From: Niallia sp. FSL W8-0635
Lineage (GTDB): Bacteria; Bacillota; Bacilli; Bacillales; Cytobacillaceae
Direction of reading: 5' to 3'
Assembly (NCBI RefSeq): GCF_038007965.1
Contig: NZ_JBBOYD010000001.1
Span: forward strand, 2,024,501 to 2,088,500
Length of the DNA stretch: 64,000 bases
Notes under the pieces: generated by a model
Told to the model about the DNA's origin: nothing
The model's input: only the letters and a program-made list of their open reading frames with translations
Databases searched by the model: none
Position numbers and translations under genes: made by a program
Shown: positions 35,978-45,256 of the stretch, one piece after another
Layout: each line of letters opens with the position of its first letter
How positions within the stretch are numbered: the stretch's first letter is position 1

Positions 35978-36220
35978 TTTAATTCTACCATGTTATTCGG
36001 TTAATTCAAGGTATAAAGTCGTATTTTTTTACTGATTTATAAAAAAATATGAGTTTATAGTCCTATTTGTTATTTATAGGAATAGTGTCAATAGGTATAT
36101 GGGCTGTTTTGGTGAATGTATAGAATAGCAAGGGTTTTTCAATTAAACCAAACTGTAAGAAGAAAGAAAAGGCGGGAATTCTAAAGGAGTCACCATAATA
36201 ATCCAGAAGCAACAGAATAA

Positions 36221-36700
36221 TCATTCCATCGCCGAAAGGGATTTCTTCTCCAGTTTGGTTACTAGCTTATAATATTTTATTAAAATAAATAGTAAAATTG
36301 GATTGATACAAAAGGAGTAGGAGAGCTTCCACCAGCCATAATGAAAATATCCCCATGGTGATGGGAATAAAGTGAGCCATTCATATCCTACAATGATAAA
36401 ATTCCATGCGAAAACAAATAAAATTTTATGTAGAATCTTTTTCTTCATCGGATAAAGATTTAGGAAAATAATATTTACAGGCGGTACCAAAAATAAAATG
36501 TGAATAATAGATTCCCAATCCACCTCTGATTTACTGAAGTACCAGTATGCGTGGTATCCTACATCGATATATAAATCAAAGAGCTGTTGAAAGGCGATAG
36601 TGAATATCCATATATGTAAAACTTGATTGAGCGTTAATTTTTTATTCGTTATATAGGCAATAAAATTAAAGATAAAGACAGAGAGTAATAATCCAAGCAT
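36221..36700 (-). CDS. Small multi-pass membrane protein, CBO0543-like (paralogue F)
   Basis: A 159-residue protein with about five helices, clearly homologous to the gene at 26789. Shared blocks are HAYWYF, FLVPPVNIIFLN and PWGYFHYGWWK. It ends in a basic tail. ATG 36700 has a weak GGAG upstream. The duplicated pair, separated by 9 kb, suggests either duplication or a recurring accessory family. Function unknown. Confidence 0.65.
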   Translation of the reverse strand: MLGLLLSVFIFNFIAYITNKKLTLNQVLHIWIFTIAFQQLFDLYIDVGYHAYWYFSKSEVDWESIIHILFLVPPVNIIFLNLYPMKKKILHKILFVFAWNFIIVGYEWLTLFPSPWGYFHYGWWKLSYSFCINPILLFILIKYYKLVTKLEKKSLSAME

Positions 36701-36772
36701 AATAATCTCCTTAAGTAATCAGATAATAATACTATTTACTTATTAAGATGAGAATATCCAATGTCCAGATTT

Positions 36773-37510
36773 TTACATCTCTTCTGTTTCTTCCTCCAAT
36801 ATATCTCGCAGCATTTTCTCCCGATATTGCAAAAAGTATTTGGTAATTTGATAATGCTCTGTATTTTCGTATTCAATTTCCTCTATATGATTTCCATCAA
36901 AGCTAAGAATCGTCGCATTTGGATAGCCTAATAAAATTGGAGAATGAGTCGCAATAATAAATTGGCATTCTTCGGTCTCTGCTAAATCATGGAGGATGCG
37001 GAGAAAGCTTAATTGCCGCTGTGGCGATAATGCAGCTTCCGGCTCATCTAATAAATAAATCGCTTCTCCTCTAAATCGATGGAGAAAGAGAGATAAGAAG
37101 GATTCGCCATGAGACTGCTGTAATAATGATTTTCCGCCATAGCTTGCATACTTTTTTCCACTTTCGAGTTGATCAATATGTGTGGCAAATTCATAAAAAG
37201 ATTCCGCCCGCAGAAAAAATCCATTCGTAAGCTTAATAGGAGACCAGGATAGCTGTAGATATTCTCCCAAATCGGACTGAGAGGAATGAACATCATAGCT
37301 GTTATTTCTGCCACCGCCTGCTGTGTTAAATTGGCATTGATAGGCAATTGCCTCAAGCAAGGTAGACTTTCCAGAACCATTTTCTCCAACAAAAAACGTC
37401 ACATTCTTTTTAAAATCAAGGGAGTGGAACTGACGGAGTGCAGGGATTGTAAAAGGATAATTATGTTTGGAAGGGACATTTTCCTCTTTTAACCGGATTC
37501 GCTTTAACAT
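36773..37510 (-). CDS. ABC/SMC-type AAA ATPase
   Basis: A 245-residue soluble ATPase of the SMC/ABC class without membrane segments. Walker A is FVGENGSGKST, the signature region reads QQSHGESFLSLF, Walker B is AIYLLDEPEAALSP, and the H loop is IIATHSP. It resembles stand-alone AAA ATPases with unknown partners, sometimes found in defence or DNA-repair contexts. ATG 37510 follows GAGGTGG. It directly follows uvrX on the same strand (17 bases), so it might be part of the SOS unit. Confidence 0.8.
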   Translation of the reverse strand: MLKRIRLKEENVPSKHNYPFTIPALRQFHSLDFKKNVTFFVGENGSGKSTLLEAIAYQCQFNTAGGGRNNSYDVHSSQSDLGEYLQLSWSPIKLTNGFFLRAESFYEFATHIDQLESGKKYASYGGKSLLQQSHGESFLSLFLHRFRGEAIYLLDEPEAALSPQRQLSFLRILHDLAETEECQFIIATHSPILLGYPNATILSFDGNHIEEIEYENTEHYQITKYFLQYREKMLRDILEEETEEM

Positions 37511-37527
37511 CAATCCACCTCATTTTC

Positions 37528-38793
37528 TTATTTTTTATGGCCGCCAAGTAGATTAGCGCGCTTTAGAGCCGTACCCCCAGATGTGTAGGAAACAGCACGT
37601 AAGAGGGCAGTTGATCCATAGCGATTTCGGATATTGTCAACAACATACCCAAGCTTCCTTTTTTTCCAGCCGCCTGTATCAAATAAATCTAATTGCATTT
37701 CATAATCATTCTCTAATTTTGTAATAGAAACAGAAATTTGTCTAACAGTTTGTCCCCGATAGTTTTCATGAAATAACGCAAGGCAGACTTGATAAAGAAT
37801 CATGGTTACATTGGTTGGGTTTTCAATGGTCCGAGATCGTTGGAAACCGCCTCCGAATTCATCCTTGCTGTAAGAAATCCCTAAGGTGATCGTTCGCCCT
37901 GCATGATGATTGCTTCGTGCTCTTTTGGCTACATCCTCACACATTTCAAGGAGAACGGATTTAATTTCGTCGATTTCTTTATAATCTCGCAGCAAAATCT
38001 GGCTTTTCCCGTAGCTGATTTGTCCTTGCATAATCGGGGCGCCAATTTCGGATAAATCAATTCCCCAGGCATGGTGGTAAAGTTGATTGCCCATAAGCCC
38101 GAATTTTTTCTCGAGCAATGTTAAATCATAGTGTGCTAACTGGCCAACCGAGAATATTCCCATATTGTTTAACGTTTTTTCTGTTCGTTTTCCAATTCCC
38201 CACATATCGCGCAGCGGGGAAATCGGCCATAATTTATTAGGGATGTCTTCATAAGACCATCTGCATATACCGCCAGCTACTTTTTTCGCTTCTAAATCAA
38301 GGCAAAGCTTTGCCATAAGCATATTAGGGCCAATGCCAATCGTGGAAGGCAAACCAAACTCACGCATAATATCGGCTTTTATTTTCTGTGCTATTTCCAA
38401 TGGAGTACCAAAGCTTTTTTCCATTCCGCTTACATCGAGAAAGCTTTCATCGACAGAATAAGTATGGACAGCAGAGGCGGGCACATATCGGAAAAATAAT
38501 TTCGTTATCTCGGTCGATACTCGAATGAATAGTCCCATTTTCGGATTACTCACAATAATTCTTGGATCCTCTGGTATTTCAAAAAGTCTAGATCCTGTTT
38601 TTATTCGAAAGTCTTTCTTCATGGCAGGAGATGCCGCTAAGACGACACTGCCCTTTTGGTCGGTATTGCCGACAACAACAAGATGGCAGGTGAGGGGATC
38701 TAATCCTATTGTGACCGCAATAATGCTCGCATAAAAGCTTTTCATATCTACACAAAGAATTGCTCTATTTGGAAATTGCGTATAATCAAACAC
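37528..38793 (-). CDS. uvrX: Y-family DNA polymerase UvrX/YqjW-like
   Basis: A 421-residue translesion DNA polymerase. The catalytic residues are in LCVDMKSFYASI (metal Asp, steric-gate Tyr region) and TYSVDESFLDVS (paired acidic residues). A helix-hairpin-helix thumb (LRDMWGIGKRTEKTLNNMGI) and little-finger domain follow. It is placed 18 bases after yolD on the same strand behind a LexA box, the standard Bacillus yolD-uvrX arrangement, so SOS induction is expected. Confidence 0.88.
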   Translation of the reverse strand: MFDYTQFPNRAILCVDMKSFYASIIAVTIGLDPLTCHLVVVGNTDQKGSVVLAASPAMKKDFRIKTGSRLFEIPEDPRIIVSNPKMGLFIRVSTEITKLFFRYVPASAVHTYSVDESFLDVSGMEKSFGTPLEIAQKIKADIMREFGLPSTIGIGPNMLMAKLCLDLEAKKVAGGICRWSYEDIPNKLWPISPLRDMWGIGKRTEKTLNNMGIFSVGQLAHYDLTLLEKKFGLMGNQLYHHAWGIDLSEIGAPIMQGQISYGKSQILLRDYKEIDEIKSVLLEMCEDVAKRARSNHHAGRTITLGISYSKDEFGGGFQRSRTIENPTNVTMILYQVCLALFHENYRGQTVRQISVSITKLENDYEMQLDLFDTGGWKKRKLGYVVDNIRNRYGSTALLRAVSYTSGGTALKRANLLGGHKK

Positions 38794-38811
38794 GGTAATG
38801 CTCCTTTGTTA

Positions 38812-39141
38812 TTAATCGTTTTGTATGTTTACCAAGCTGTGAAAAGGAATGGAGTGCGTATGATTATTTGTATCTAGAATACGAAGCTCTCGGTTTAGAT
38901 GGTCTATAGAAGTTGTTTTTCCAGATAAACACCTGATAGCTCCATCATGAAAAATCTCAAAGTGAAGCAAAAGATTATATTCGATTCCTTCAAGTAACAG
39001 TAACTCCATTTCGCGTATTTTATCTTCTTCTAAAATCGGCATTTTTATTTTTTGTGATTCCACTAAAATCTCTTTTATACTTTGAACATGCTCTGGCAGC
39101 ATCATCGCTGACCATTTAATCGTGCCTCGATCGCGCAGCAT
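38812..39141 (-). CDS. YolD-like family protein upstream of uvrX
   Basis: A 109-residue YolD-like protein starting MLRDRGTIKWSAMMLPEHVQ, matching the paralogue at 30882 across MMLPEHV. ATG 39141 follows AAGGAG by eight bases; the longer frame to 39312 runs through the LexA box and metE leader promoter region. It precedes uvrX, with which it is coexpressed in other Bacilli. Confidence 0.82.
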   Translation of the reverse strand: MLRDRGTIKWSAMMLPEHVQSIKEILVESQKIKMPILEEDKIREMELLLLEGIEYNLLLHFEIFHDGAIRCLSGKTTSIDHLNRELRILDTNNHTHSIPFHSLVNIQND

Positions 39142-39173
39142 ATCAATCATCTCCTTAATGGTTTTATCATACC

Positions 39174-39187
39174 AGAACAAATGTTCG
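39174..39187 (-). promoter_or_regulatory. LexA (SOS) box before yolD-uvrX
   Basis: AGAACAAATGTTCG contains the GAAC-N4-GTTC core, 33 bases before the yolD start on the minus strand. Confidence 0.8.
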
Positions 39188-39305
39188 CAATCAAGAAGGA
39201 GTAGAAAGAAATTGATCATGTAAAAATAGGAAAAGGCGTATAATCCTAAAAATTTTACGTACCCAAAAGGAATAAAAAAATTATTTACAGTATGTAAAAC
39301 AAGAA

Positions 39306-39334
39306 TTGACAACGAGAAATTACCGTGCTAATAT
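39306..39334 (+). promoter_or_regulatory. SigA-type promoter of the metE leader
   Basis: TTGACA (39306-39311) and TAATAT (39329-39334) are separated by 17 bp. The predicted start lies about 20 bases before the SAM-I riboswitch, so the riboswitches are in one long 5' leader. Confidence 0.75.
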
Positions 39335-39362
39335 TTTGTTAATTCGAAAAAGTACATAAAAA

Positions 39363-39473
39363 ACTCTTATGTAGAGAGGTGGAGGGACTGGCCCGTTGAT
39401 ACCTCAGCAACCATTCTTTTTAAAAGAAAAGGTGCTAATTCCAGCAAAGCGGTGATGCTTTGAAAGATAAGAG
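39363..39473 (+). ncRNA. SAM-I riboswitch (S-box)
   Basis: The conserved sequence order is clear: GAGAGGTGGAGGGACTGGCCC, CAGCAACC, GGTGCTAATTCCAGC and GCGGTGATGCTTTGAAAGATAAGAG. P1 pairs CTCTTAT (39363-39369) with ATAAGAG (39467-39473). It precedes a terminator and is the first of two riboswitches upstream of metE. Confidence 0.95.
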
Positions 39474-39493
39474 GGGGATAAAGATACACGACG

Positions 39494-39526
39494 AAACCTC
39501 TCTTTTTTTACAAGGGAGGTTTTTGG
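39494..39526 (+). terminator. Terminator controlled by the SAM-I riboswitch
   Basis: AAACCTCTC pairs with GGGAGGTTT and is followed by Ts. An anti-terminator formed with the P1 region of the riboswitch would prevent it when SAM is low; this exchange is inferred. Confidence 0.8.
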
Positions 39527-39605
39527 CTTTTTCTAGAAAGTTTTTGAAGCCAATTGGTGTCTAGCTACGGTTGCCTTTGCTTTGGTAAGCAACGAAAAAA
39601 ACTAA

Positions 39606-39780
39606 ATAGCGCAAATAGGTGCTGTGAATTCCCATTCATGGCTTAAAAGGGAAGACCGGTTAGAATCCGGCACGGTCCCGCCACTGTAAGGAGGAGCAAA
39701 TTCTCATATCCACTGTCTTAACTAGATGGGAAGGAGAGAAAGAGTGATGATCCTAAGTCAGGAGACCTGCCTATTTGTAA
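39606..39780 (+). ncRNA. Cobalamin riboswitch
   Basis: Characteristic parts are visible: AATAGGTGCTGTGAA, the GGTTAGAATCCGGCACGGTC segment, CCCGCCACTGTAA, and the B12 box AGTCAGGAGACCTGCCT at 39756-39772. It lies after the SAM-I element in the same leader and before a second terminator. Confidence 0.93.
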
Positions 39781-39879
39781 GTAAGCTACTCTACGTGGAT
39801 ATAGAGGAGGGAGAATATGTGTTGGGATAAAGATTGTCTCAACTCTAGTTAGTGCAGAACTTAAATGAGAGATCTCATA

Positions 39880-39961
39880 AGAGTCTGACTCCACTGTTTA
39901 TCTAAGAAGCAAGAAAAGTAGAGAGCTTCTATATAGATATGTGGACGTCAGGCTCTTTTTT
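39880..39961 (+). terminator. Terminator controlled by the cobalamin riboswitch
   Basis: AGAGTCTGACTCCAC (39880-39894) pairs with GTGGACGTCAGGCTCT (39941-39956) with a short bulge and is followed by six Ts. It lies before the metE start. Confidence 0.75.
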
Positions 39962-40007
39962 GACTAACTTTTGCTGGAGATAAAAAAATCGGAAATGGGG
40001 AAACAGC

Positions 40008-42290
40008 ATGTACAAAAGTTCGAATTTAGGTTATCCAAGAATTGGAGAGAAACGAGAATGGAAAAGAGCATTGGAGCGTTATTGGAAGGGGGAGTGTTCG
40101 GAAGAAGAGCTGCTGGAAGAAACGAAAAAGCTTCGATTAAAAAACATACAAAAGCAAAAGCTTCAAGGAATTGATTTAATTCCTGTCGGTGATTTTAGTT
40201 TCTATGATCATGTATTAGATACGGCTACAATGTTTGGGCAAGTGCCAGCTAGATTTGCTTATAATGGGGGAAAAGTGCCATTACAAACTTATTTTCAGAT
40301 TGCTCGAGGTAATAAGGATGCAGTAGCATCAGCCATGAAAAAATGGTTCAATACAAATTATCATTATATGGTTCCAGAGTTGGGGGAAAGAAAGCCGATA
40401 TTAACAGAGAATCGCCCACTGGCATTTTTCCGGGAAGCAAAGGAAGCATTAGGAATCGAGGGAAAACCGGTATTGTTAGGACCCCTGACCTTTATAAAAT
40501 TAGCGAAAGGCTACGAAGAAGATAAGCTAGAAGCAACAGTGGAATCCTATCTTCCTTTATATGCACAGATTTTAACAGAGCTAGAAAGAGAGGGAGTGGA
40601 ATGGCTTCAAATAGATGAACCATATTTAGTTACAGATGTCACACCAAGAGAATGGAACATTACACAGCAAATCTATCAAACATTGCAGGAGGCGGCGCCA
40701 AAATTAAAAGTGATTCTACAAACGTATTTTGATGCTGTCACAGATTATAAAACGATTATTTCGTTACCTGTCGCAGGAATTGGTTTAGATTTTGTTCATG
40801 ATGACGGACAGAATTTAGCTTCGATTCAGCAATATGGATTTCCAGAAGAGAAAATTCTTGCTGCTGGAATTATTGACGGGCGAAATGTGTGGAGGGCTCA
40901 TTTAGAAGAAAAGGGGAATCTGCTTACAGAGATACAGAAGGCTATTGGAAGTGACAAGATAATTATCCAGCCGTCATCAAGCTTACTTCATGTACCGGTA
41001 ACAGTGAAGGAAGAGCAAATAGCTCTGATTTTAAAAGAGGCACTTTCTTTTGCTGATGAAAAATTACAAGAAATAAATACGTTAACAGAGGGTGCGAGAA
41101 AAGGAAAAGCCGTCATTCAAGCACAAATCGATAAAAGTAAAGAAGCGATTAGTAGATTGAATGTTTCCACTGCAAGAAATAATCAAGTTCTTCAAGAAAA
41201 ATTAAAAAGGGCTGCTGAAAAACCAGAAAGAAGCGATAATGCAAGGGTAAGACAGCAAGCACAACAAGAAGCTTTTAAACTTCCAATTCTTCCAACAACG
41301 ACAATTGGAAGTTTTCCACAGACGAAGGAGGTGCGGAAAGAGCGGTTAAGATGGCGAAAAGGGGAAATAACCAATGAAGCGTATGAGACTTTTATTCAAG
41401 CAGAAATTAAAAAATGGATAGAGATACAAGAAGACCTGGAATTGGATGTATTGGTACACGGAGAATTTGAACGGACAGACATGGTTGAATATTTTGGCGA
41501 GAAACTAGCTGGTTTTCAGTTTACAGCTTCTGGTTGGGTCCAATCCTATGGTTCCCGCTGTGTGAAGCCGCCCATTATTTATGGCGATGTCGCTTATGTG
41601 AATCCGATGACGGTGAAGGAAACGGTCTATGCGCAAAGGCTGACGACTAAGCCTGTAAAAGGAATGCTGACAGGGCCAATCACCATTTTAAACTGGTCCT
41701 TTGTAAGAGATGATATTTCAAGAGCAGAAGTAGCAAAACAAATCGCTTTCAGCCTCAAGCAAGAAGTGAAGGAGCTCGAGAGAAATGATATTCGCATGAT
41801 TCAAGTAGATGAGCCGGCCCTTCGTGAAGGACTGCCATTAAAAAAAGAAAAATGGAAGAATTATTTAGATACAGCTGTCTACTCTTTTAAACTCGCAACA
41901 ACGTCTGTGGAAAGAGAAACACAAATTCATACCCATATGTGCTACTCGAATTTTGAGGACATTATCGATGCCATTGATGCACTTGATGTCGATGTGATTT
42001 CAATCGAAACTTCCAGAAGTCACGGGGAATTTATTCAAACATTTGCAGAGAAAACATATGAAAAAGGAATAGGACTTGGCGTATATGATATACATAGTCC
42101 AAGAGTGCCAACAAAAGAAGAGATTACTCGAAACATTGAACATGCTCTAGCTGTTCTTGATCCACGCTTATTCTGGATTAATCCAGATTGCGGCTTGAAA
42201 ACAAGAAATGAAGAAGAAACAATCGGTGCTCTAGAAGTAATGGTAGAGGCAGCGAAGGAAAGAAGAGAAAAGCTACTAGTACAAAATTAG
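40008..42290 (+). CDS. metE: Cobalamin-independent methionine synthase
   Basis: A 760-residue MetE that transfers a methyl group from 5-methyltetrahydropteroyltri-glutamate to homocysteine. It starts with the family's KSSNLGYPRIGEKREWK. The zinc ligands lie in IHTHMCYSNF and NPDCGLKTR near the C-terminus. ATG 40008 is preceded by a GGGG leader. Control by both SAM and cobalamin makes sense: the enzyme is not needed when methionine/SAM is plentiful or when B12-dependent MetH can work. MetH itself is not in this window. Confidence 0.97.
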   Translation: MYKSSNLGYPRIGEKREWKRALERYWKGECSEEELLEETKKLRLKNIQKQKLQGIDLIPVGDFSFYDHVLDTATMFGQVPARFAYNGGKVPLQTYFQIARGNKDAVASAMKKWFNTNYHYMVPELGERKPILTENRPLAFFREAKEALGIEGKPVLLGPLTFIKLAKGYEEDKLEATVESYLPLYAQILTELEREGVEWLQIDEPYLVTDVTPREWNITQQIYQTLQEAAPKLKVILQTYFDAVTDYKTIISLPVAGIGLDFVHDDGQNLASIQQYGFPEEKILAAGIIDGRNVWRAHLEEKGNLLTEIQKAIGSDKIIIQPSSSLLHVPVTVKEEQIALILKEALSFADEKLQEINTLTEGARKGKAVIQAQIDKSKEAISRLNVSTARNNQVLQEKLKRAAEKPERSDNARVRQQAQQEAFKLPILPTTTIGSFPQTKEVRKERLRWRKGEITNEAYETFIQAEIKKWIEIQEDLELDVLVHGEFERTDMVEYFGEKLAGFQFTASGWVQSYGSRCVKPPIIYGDVAYVNPMTVKETVYAQRLTTKPVKGMLTGPITILNWSFVRDDISRAEVAKQIAFSLKQEVKELERNDIRMIQVDEPALREGLPLKKEKWKNYLDTAVYSFKLATTSVERETQIHTHMCYSNFEDIIDAIDALDVDVISIETSRSHGEFIQTFAEKTYEKGIGLGVYDIHSPRVPTKEEITRNIEHALAVLDPRLFWINPDCGLKTRNEEETIGALEVMVEAAKERREKLLVQN

Positions 42291-42301
42291 TGATATATAA
42301 T

Positions 42302-42333
42302 AAAACTTGTAACTTTTTGTTGCAAGTTTTTTG
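42302..42333 (+). terminator. Terminator after metE
   Basis: AAACTTGTAAC and GTTGCAAGTTT form a stem followed by Ts. Confidence 0.8.
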
Positions 42334-42658
42334 TATTAGGCTCTGTTATTATTCATTGTGGTTTTCTAGTGGAAGAGACAGAATAAGCGGAGAATTTCCG
42401 GCTAATGTATAAAGAAGGAGCTTAAATAGCAGATATAAAAGTAATGTCAGAATTTTCTCTGGACAAATTTGTCCAAGCTTTGCCACAAAGTTTTTAACAA
42501 AAAGCTGAATAAAATGGCCATTTCATGTATAATATTAGTGGCTTTAAGAAATGGCGGGTAGATATACGCCTAAATACAATAAATAAAAGTTGAAGAAGTG
42601 CTGTGTTTTTATCTATAATAAATAAGTTGAATGTATAAGCAGAAAGAGAGTGTTCATA
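42334..42658. other. Region between metE and yeeI
   Basis: Contains one copy of the AAGCGGA/TTTCCG repeat (42381-42405) and, near 42527, a TATAAT that may serve yeeI. No gene was recognised. Confidence 0.5.
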
Positions 42659-43378
42659 ATGGGTCGTAAATGGAACAATATTAAAGACAAAAAAGCTTCA
42701 AAAGATGCAAATACTAGTCGAATTTATGCAAAGTTCGGACGTGAAATTTTTGTAGCAGCAAAACAAGGGGAACCAGATCCAGAATCTAACCAAGCGTTAA
42801 AAGTTGTACTAGAGCGTGCAAAAACATATAGTGTACCAAAACATATTATTGACCGTGCGATTGAAAAAGCAAAAGGCGGTTCAGAAGAAACATATGATGA
42901 GCTTCGCTATGAAGGCTTTGGTCCTAACGGTTCGATGGTAATCGTTGATGCGTTAACAAATAACGTAAACAGAACGGCTTCAGATGTTCGTGCCGCATTT
43001 GGTAAAAATGGCGGAAACATGGGAGTAAGTGGTTCCGTTTCATATATGTTTGATGCAACAGCGGTTATTGGGGTAGAAGGAAAAACAGAAGAAGAAGCAC
43101 TAGAGCTTCTAATGGAAGCAGATGTAGATGTACGCGATATTATGGAAGAAGAAGATTCTGTTATTGTATACGCAGAGCCAGATCAATTCCACGCTGTACA
43201 AGAAGCATTTAAACAAGCTGGTGTAACAGAATTCACAGTAGCTGAGCTAACAATGCTTGCACAAAATGACGTAACATTAGATCCAGAAGCACAAGCACAA
43301 TTCGAGAAAATGATTGATGCGATTGAAGAGTCAGACGATGTGCAGCAAGTATATCATAATGTGGATTTAGGCGAGTAA
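42659..43378 (+). CDS. yeeI: YebC/PmpR-family protein (YeeI-type)
   Basis: A 239-residue YebC-family protein, the same length as B. subtilis YeeI. It starts [20 protein letters not shown], followed by [26 protein letters not shown] and [18 protein letters not shown], with the acidic C-terminal domain. The family includes transcription regulators and ribosome-associated factors that relieve stalling at polyproline. ATG 42659 is used; the frame extends three residues upstream to 42650. Confidence 0.93.
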   Translation: MGRKWNNIKDKKASKDANTSRIYAKFGREIFVAAKQGEPDPESNQALKVVLERAKTYSVPKHIIDRAIEKAKGGSEETYDELRYEGFGPNGSMVIVDALTNNVNRTASDVRAAFGKNGGNMGVSGSVSYMFDATAVIGVEGKTEEEALELLMEADVDVRDIMEEEDSVIVYAEPDQFHAVQEAFKQAGVTEFTVAELTMLAQNDVTLDPEAQAQFEKMIDAIEESDDVQQVYHNVDLGE

Positions 43379-43395
43379 GGTAGATAAGGATAAGA

Positions 43396-43447
43396 AAAAA
43401 ACTCCCTTTTTGTATGGCATTAGAACCATACAGAAAGGGAGTTTTTT
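43396..43447 (+). terminator. Strong terminator after yeeI
   Basis: A long stem (AAAACTCCCTTT with AAAGGGAGTTTT and an inner TGTATGG/CCATACA) is followed by a T run. Confidence 0.92.
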
Positions 43448-43700
43448 GTTTGTTGTTTGAAGAAGTAATATTAAAGCATATTTTAATGCTTTGAAAGAAC
43501 AAGGGATTAACTAAAGATTTTTTAGCAATGCTGTACATAAATGTGGACGATTCTTGTTTAATAAATGGGGCTGGTTAGTAAAAAAGGATATTTACATATT
43601 ACTAACGAATTATTGATGAACAGAGTATAGAAGGATAGGGAGAAAAATGAATTTCAGACCGTGTTTATACATTTAGTAGTGACAAAAGGGTGATAAGTCG

Positions 43701-44372
43701 ATGATAGGAATAAGTATAGCAACGAAGTGGGAATATGAAGCGACATTGGAGTATTTCGGCATAAAAGATAGTGAACGTTTCAGTTATCCCTATGGTGAGT
43801 ATTTCTTAAGAACCATTAATGAGACCGAACTTATTTTTTATAGCACAGGTGTTAGAAAAGTAAATGGCGTTGGTGGAAATCAGTATATGATTTCTAAATT
43901 TAATTTAACTAAAGTAATCGTTGCTGGAACATGTGCAGGAATAGATGAAAAGTTCAGTATTTTGGATGTTTTTGTACCCGATAAAGCCGTTCAATATGAT
44001 TGCACAGTAAAAGAAATCGAGCCTCTTATTAAACAATCCTTCATAGTCGATATGGATCTATCAAAATATGAAAATGATTTTTATACCGGAACAATTGGCA
44101 CCGCTGATAAAGCAGTAGTTATGTGGAAGGACTATTTAGAACTGAAAGAAAACGAAATAACAATAGCCGATACAGAAGCGGCTGCAATTGCTTATATCTG
44201 TAAGAAGAATGATGTTGAATGCATTATTATTAAAGGAATATCTGATTTTCCAACAGATGAAAGAAACGCTGATCAATTCGAATCAAACATGGAACAAATT
44301 AATGTTTATTTAGAAAACACCCCCAAAGTTATGAATAAAATATTTGGTGAATATTTAGAAAGATTTATATAA
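43701..44372 (+). CDS. MTA/SAH nucleosidase-like protein
   Basis: A 223-residue protein of the purine nucleoside phosphorylase/MTAN fold. It starts MIGISIATKWEYEATLEYFG; the STGVRKVNGVGGNQYMIS and VIVAGTCAGIDEKFSILDV blocks match the ribose/base-binding part, and ADTEAAAIAYICKK with GISDFPTD supplies the conserved Glu and Asp. It would cleave N-ribosyl bonds of methylthioadenosine or a related nucleoside. It is more divergent than MtnN, so the substrate is uncertain. Confidence 0.75.
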   Translation: MIGISIATKWEYEATLEYFGIKDSERFSYPYGEYFLRTINETELIFYSTGVRKVNGVGGNQYMISKFNLTKVIVAGTCAGIDEKFSILDVFVPDKAVQYDCTVKEIEPLIKQSFIVDMDLSKYENDFYTGTIGTADKAVVMWKDYLELKENEITIADTEAAAIAYICKKNDVECIIIKGISDFPTDERNADQFESNMEQINVYLENTPKVMNKIFGEYLERFI

Positions 44373-44462
44373 ATAAGGTTCCTTTTTATTTCTGAGAATA
44401 ATAGGAGAAGCGTGTTTAGATATCGAAATACTTAATAGATGGAAAAATGAAGGAGGAAGAGC

Positions 44463-44777
44463 ATGAGCAAATTTAGTTTATTTAACAAGTTTATCGTACA
44501 TGAAGGCGAAAAAGAAAAAATGATTGATTTTCTTTTAGAAGCAGCAGAATCAATGGGAAATCTAGATGAATGTGAAATATATCTAGTGAATATTTCTGAG
44601 AATGAGCCAAGTTCTGTTTATGTTTATGAAGTATGGGCTAATGAAGAAGCCCATCAAGCATCTCTAAGTCTTGAAGCTACCCAAAGATTAATAAGTCGTG
44701 CGAAACCCATTATTACTGGTATGGAAAGAATCAGCACCTTAATAACAAAAGGCGGGAAGGGGATTTCTTCTTATTAG
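44463..44777 (+). CDS. ABM-domain putative monooxygenase
   Basis: A 104-residue ferredoxin-like antibiotic-biosynthesis-monooxygenase domain. The pattern FIVHEGEKEKMIDFLLEAAE, CEIYLVNISENEPSSVYVYEVW and EEAHQASL is typical of the quinol-monooxygenase-like YgiN group. ATG 44463 follows AAGGAGG. Its 3' two thirds and following DNA are repeated as a damaged copy at 50225-50464. Confidence 0.8.
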   Translation: MSKFSLFNKFIVHEGEKEKMIDFLLEAAESMGNLDECEIYLVNISENEPSSVYVYEVWANEEAHQASLSLEATQRLISRAKPIITGMERISTLITKGGKGISSY

Positions 44778-44826
44778 AATGGAACTTGTTATTAAATAGG
44801 AAATGGTTGTCATATATTAGTCAGGA

Positions 44827-44849
44827 TTCTTATTTTGCTATCGGGCAGG
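44827..44849 (+). repeat. Cassette-boundary element copy 1
   Basis: TTCTTATTTTGCTATCGGGC plus AGG at the end of the ABM gene unit. The identical 23-mer occurs at 50442-50464. Confidence 0.7.
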
Positions 44850-44931
44850 ATTGTTCAAAAAGGATTAATTCTTTCTATTATAGAACTTTTATATAAATCG
44901 TTTAATAATGTAAATAAAGATTGGAGAAATG

Positions 44932-45123
44932 ATGAGAATTTTATTTAGCTTTTTTCTATTACTTATGGGAGGTCTTTTTATGGGTATTACCGTTGATAAC
45001 TCTATATTAGGTAATATTATAGTAAAAAATAATTGGAGCAATATGTTTTGTGGGTTTTTGAAAAATATATCTGAAAGAAAATGGAATGCGAAAAAAACTA
45101 TGAAATTCTTAGGAGAAATTTAA
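44932..45123 (+). CDS. Small hypothetical membrane-anchored protein
   Basis: A 63-residue frame starting MRILFSFFLLLMGGLFMGIT with one hydrophobic N-terminal segment and a basic C-terminal half. GGAG precedes the double ATG by a few bases. It sits alone between two copies of the boundary repeat. No family recognised; reality uncertain. Confidence 0.4.
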   Translation: MRILFSFFLLLMGGLFMGITVDNSILGNIIVKNNWSNMFCGFLKNISERKWNAKKTMKFLGEI

Positions 45124-45256
45124 TACTCTGCTTTTTTACCGAAAATTGTTTTAACTTTTCCTTAGTGAAGTAACGAAGCAGGTTAGCGGACATCCTTTTT
45201 GTCGAATGTATTATAGATGTAAGTTAGTGAAAGAAGAAATATTAAAGGAGATTATA

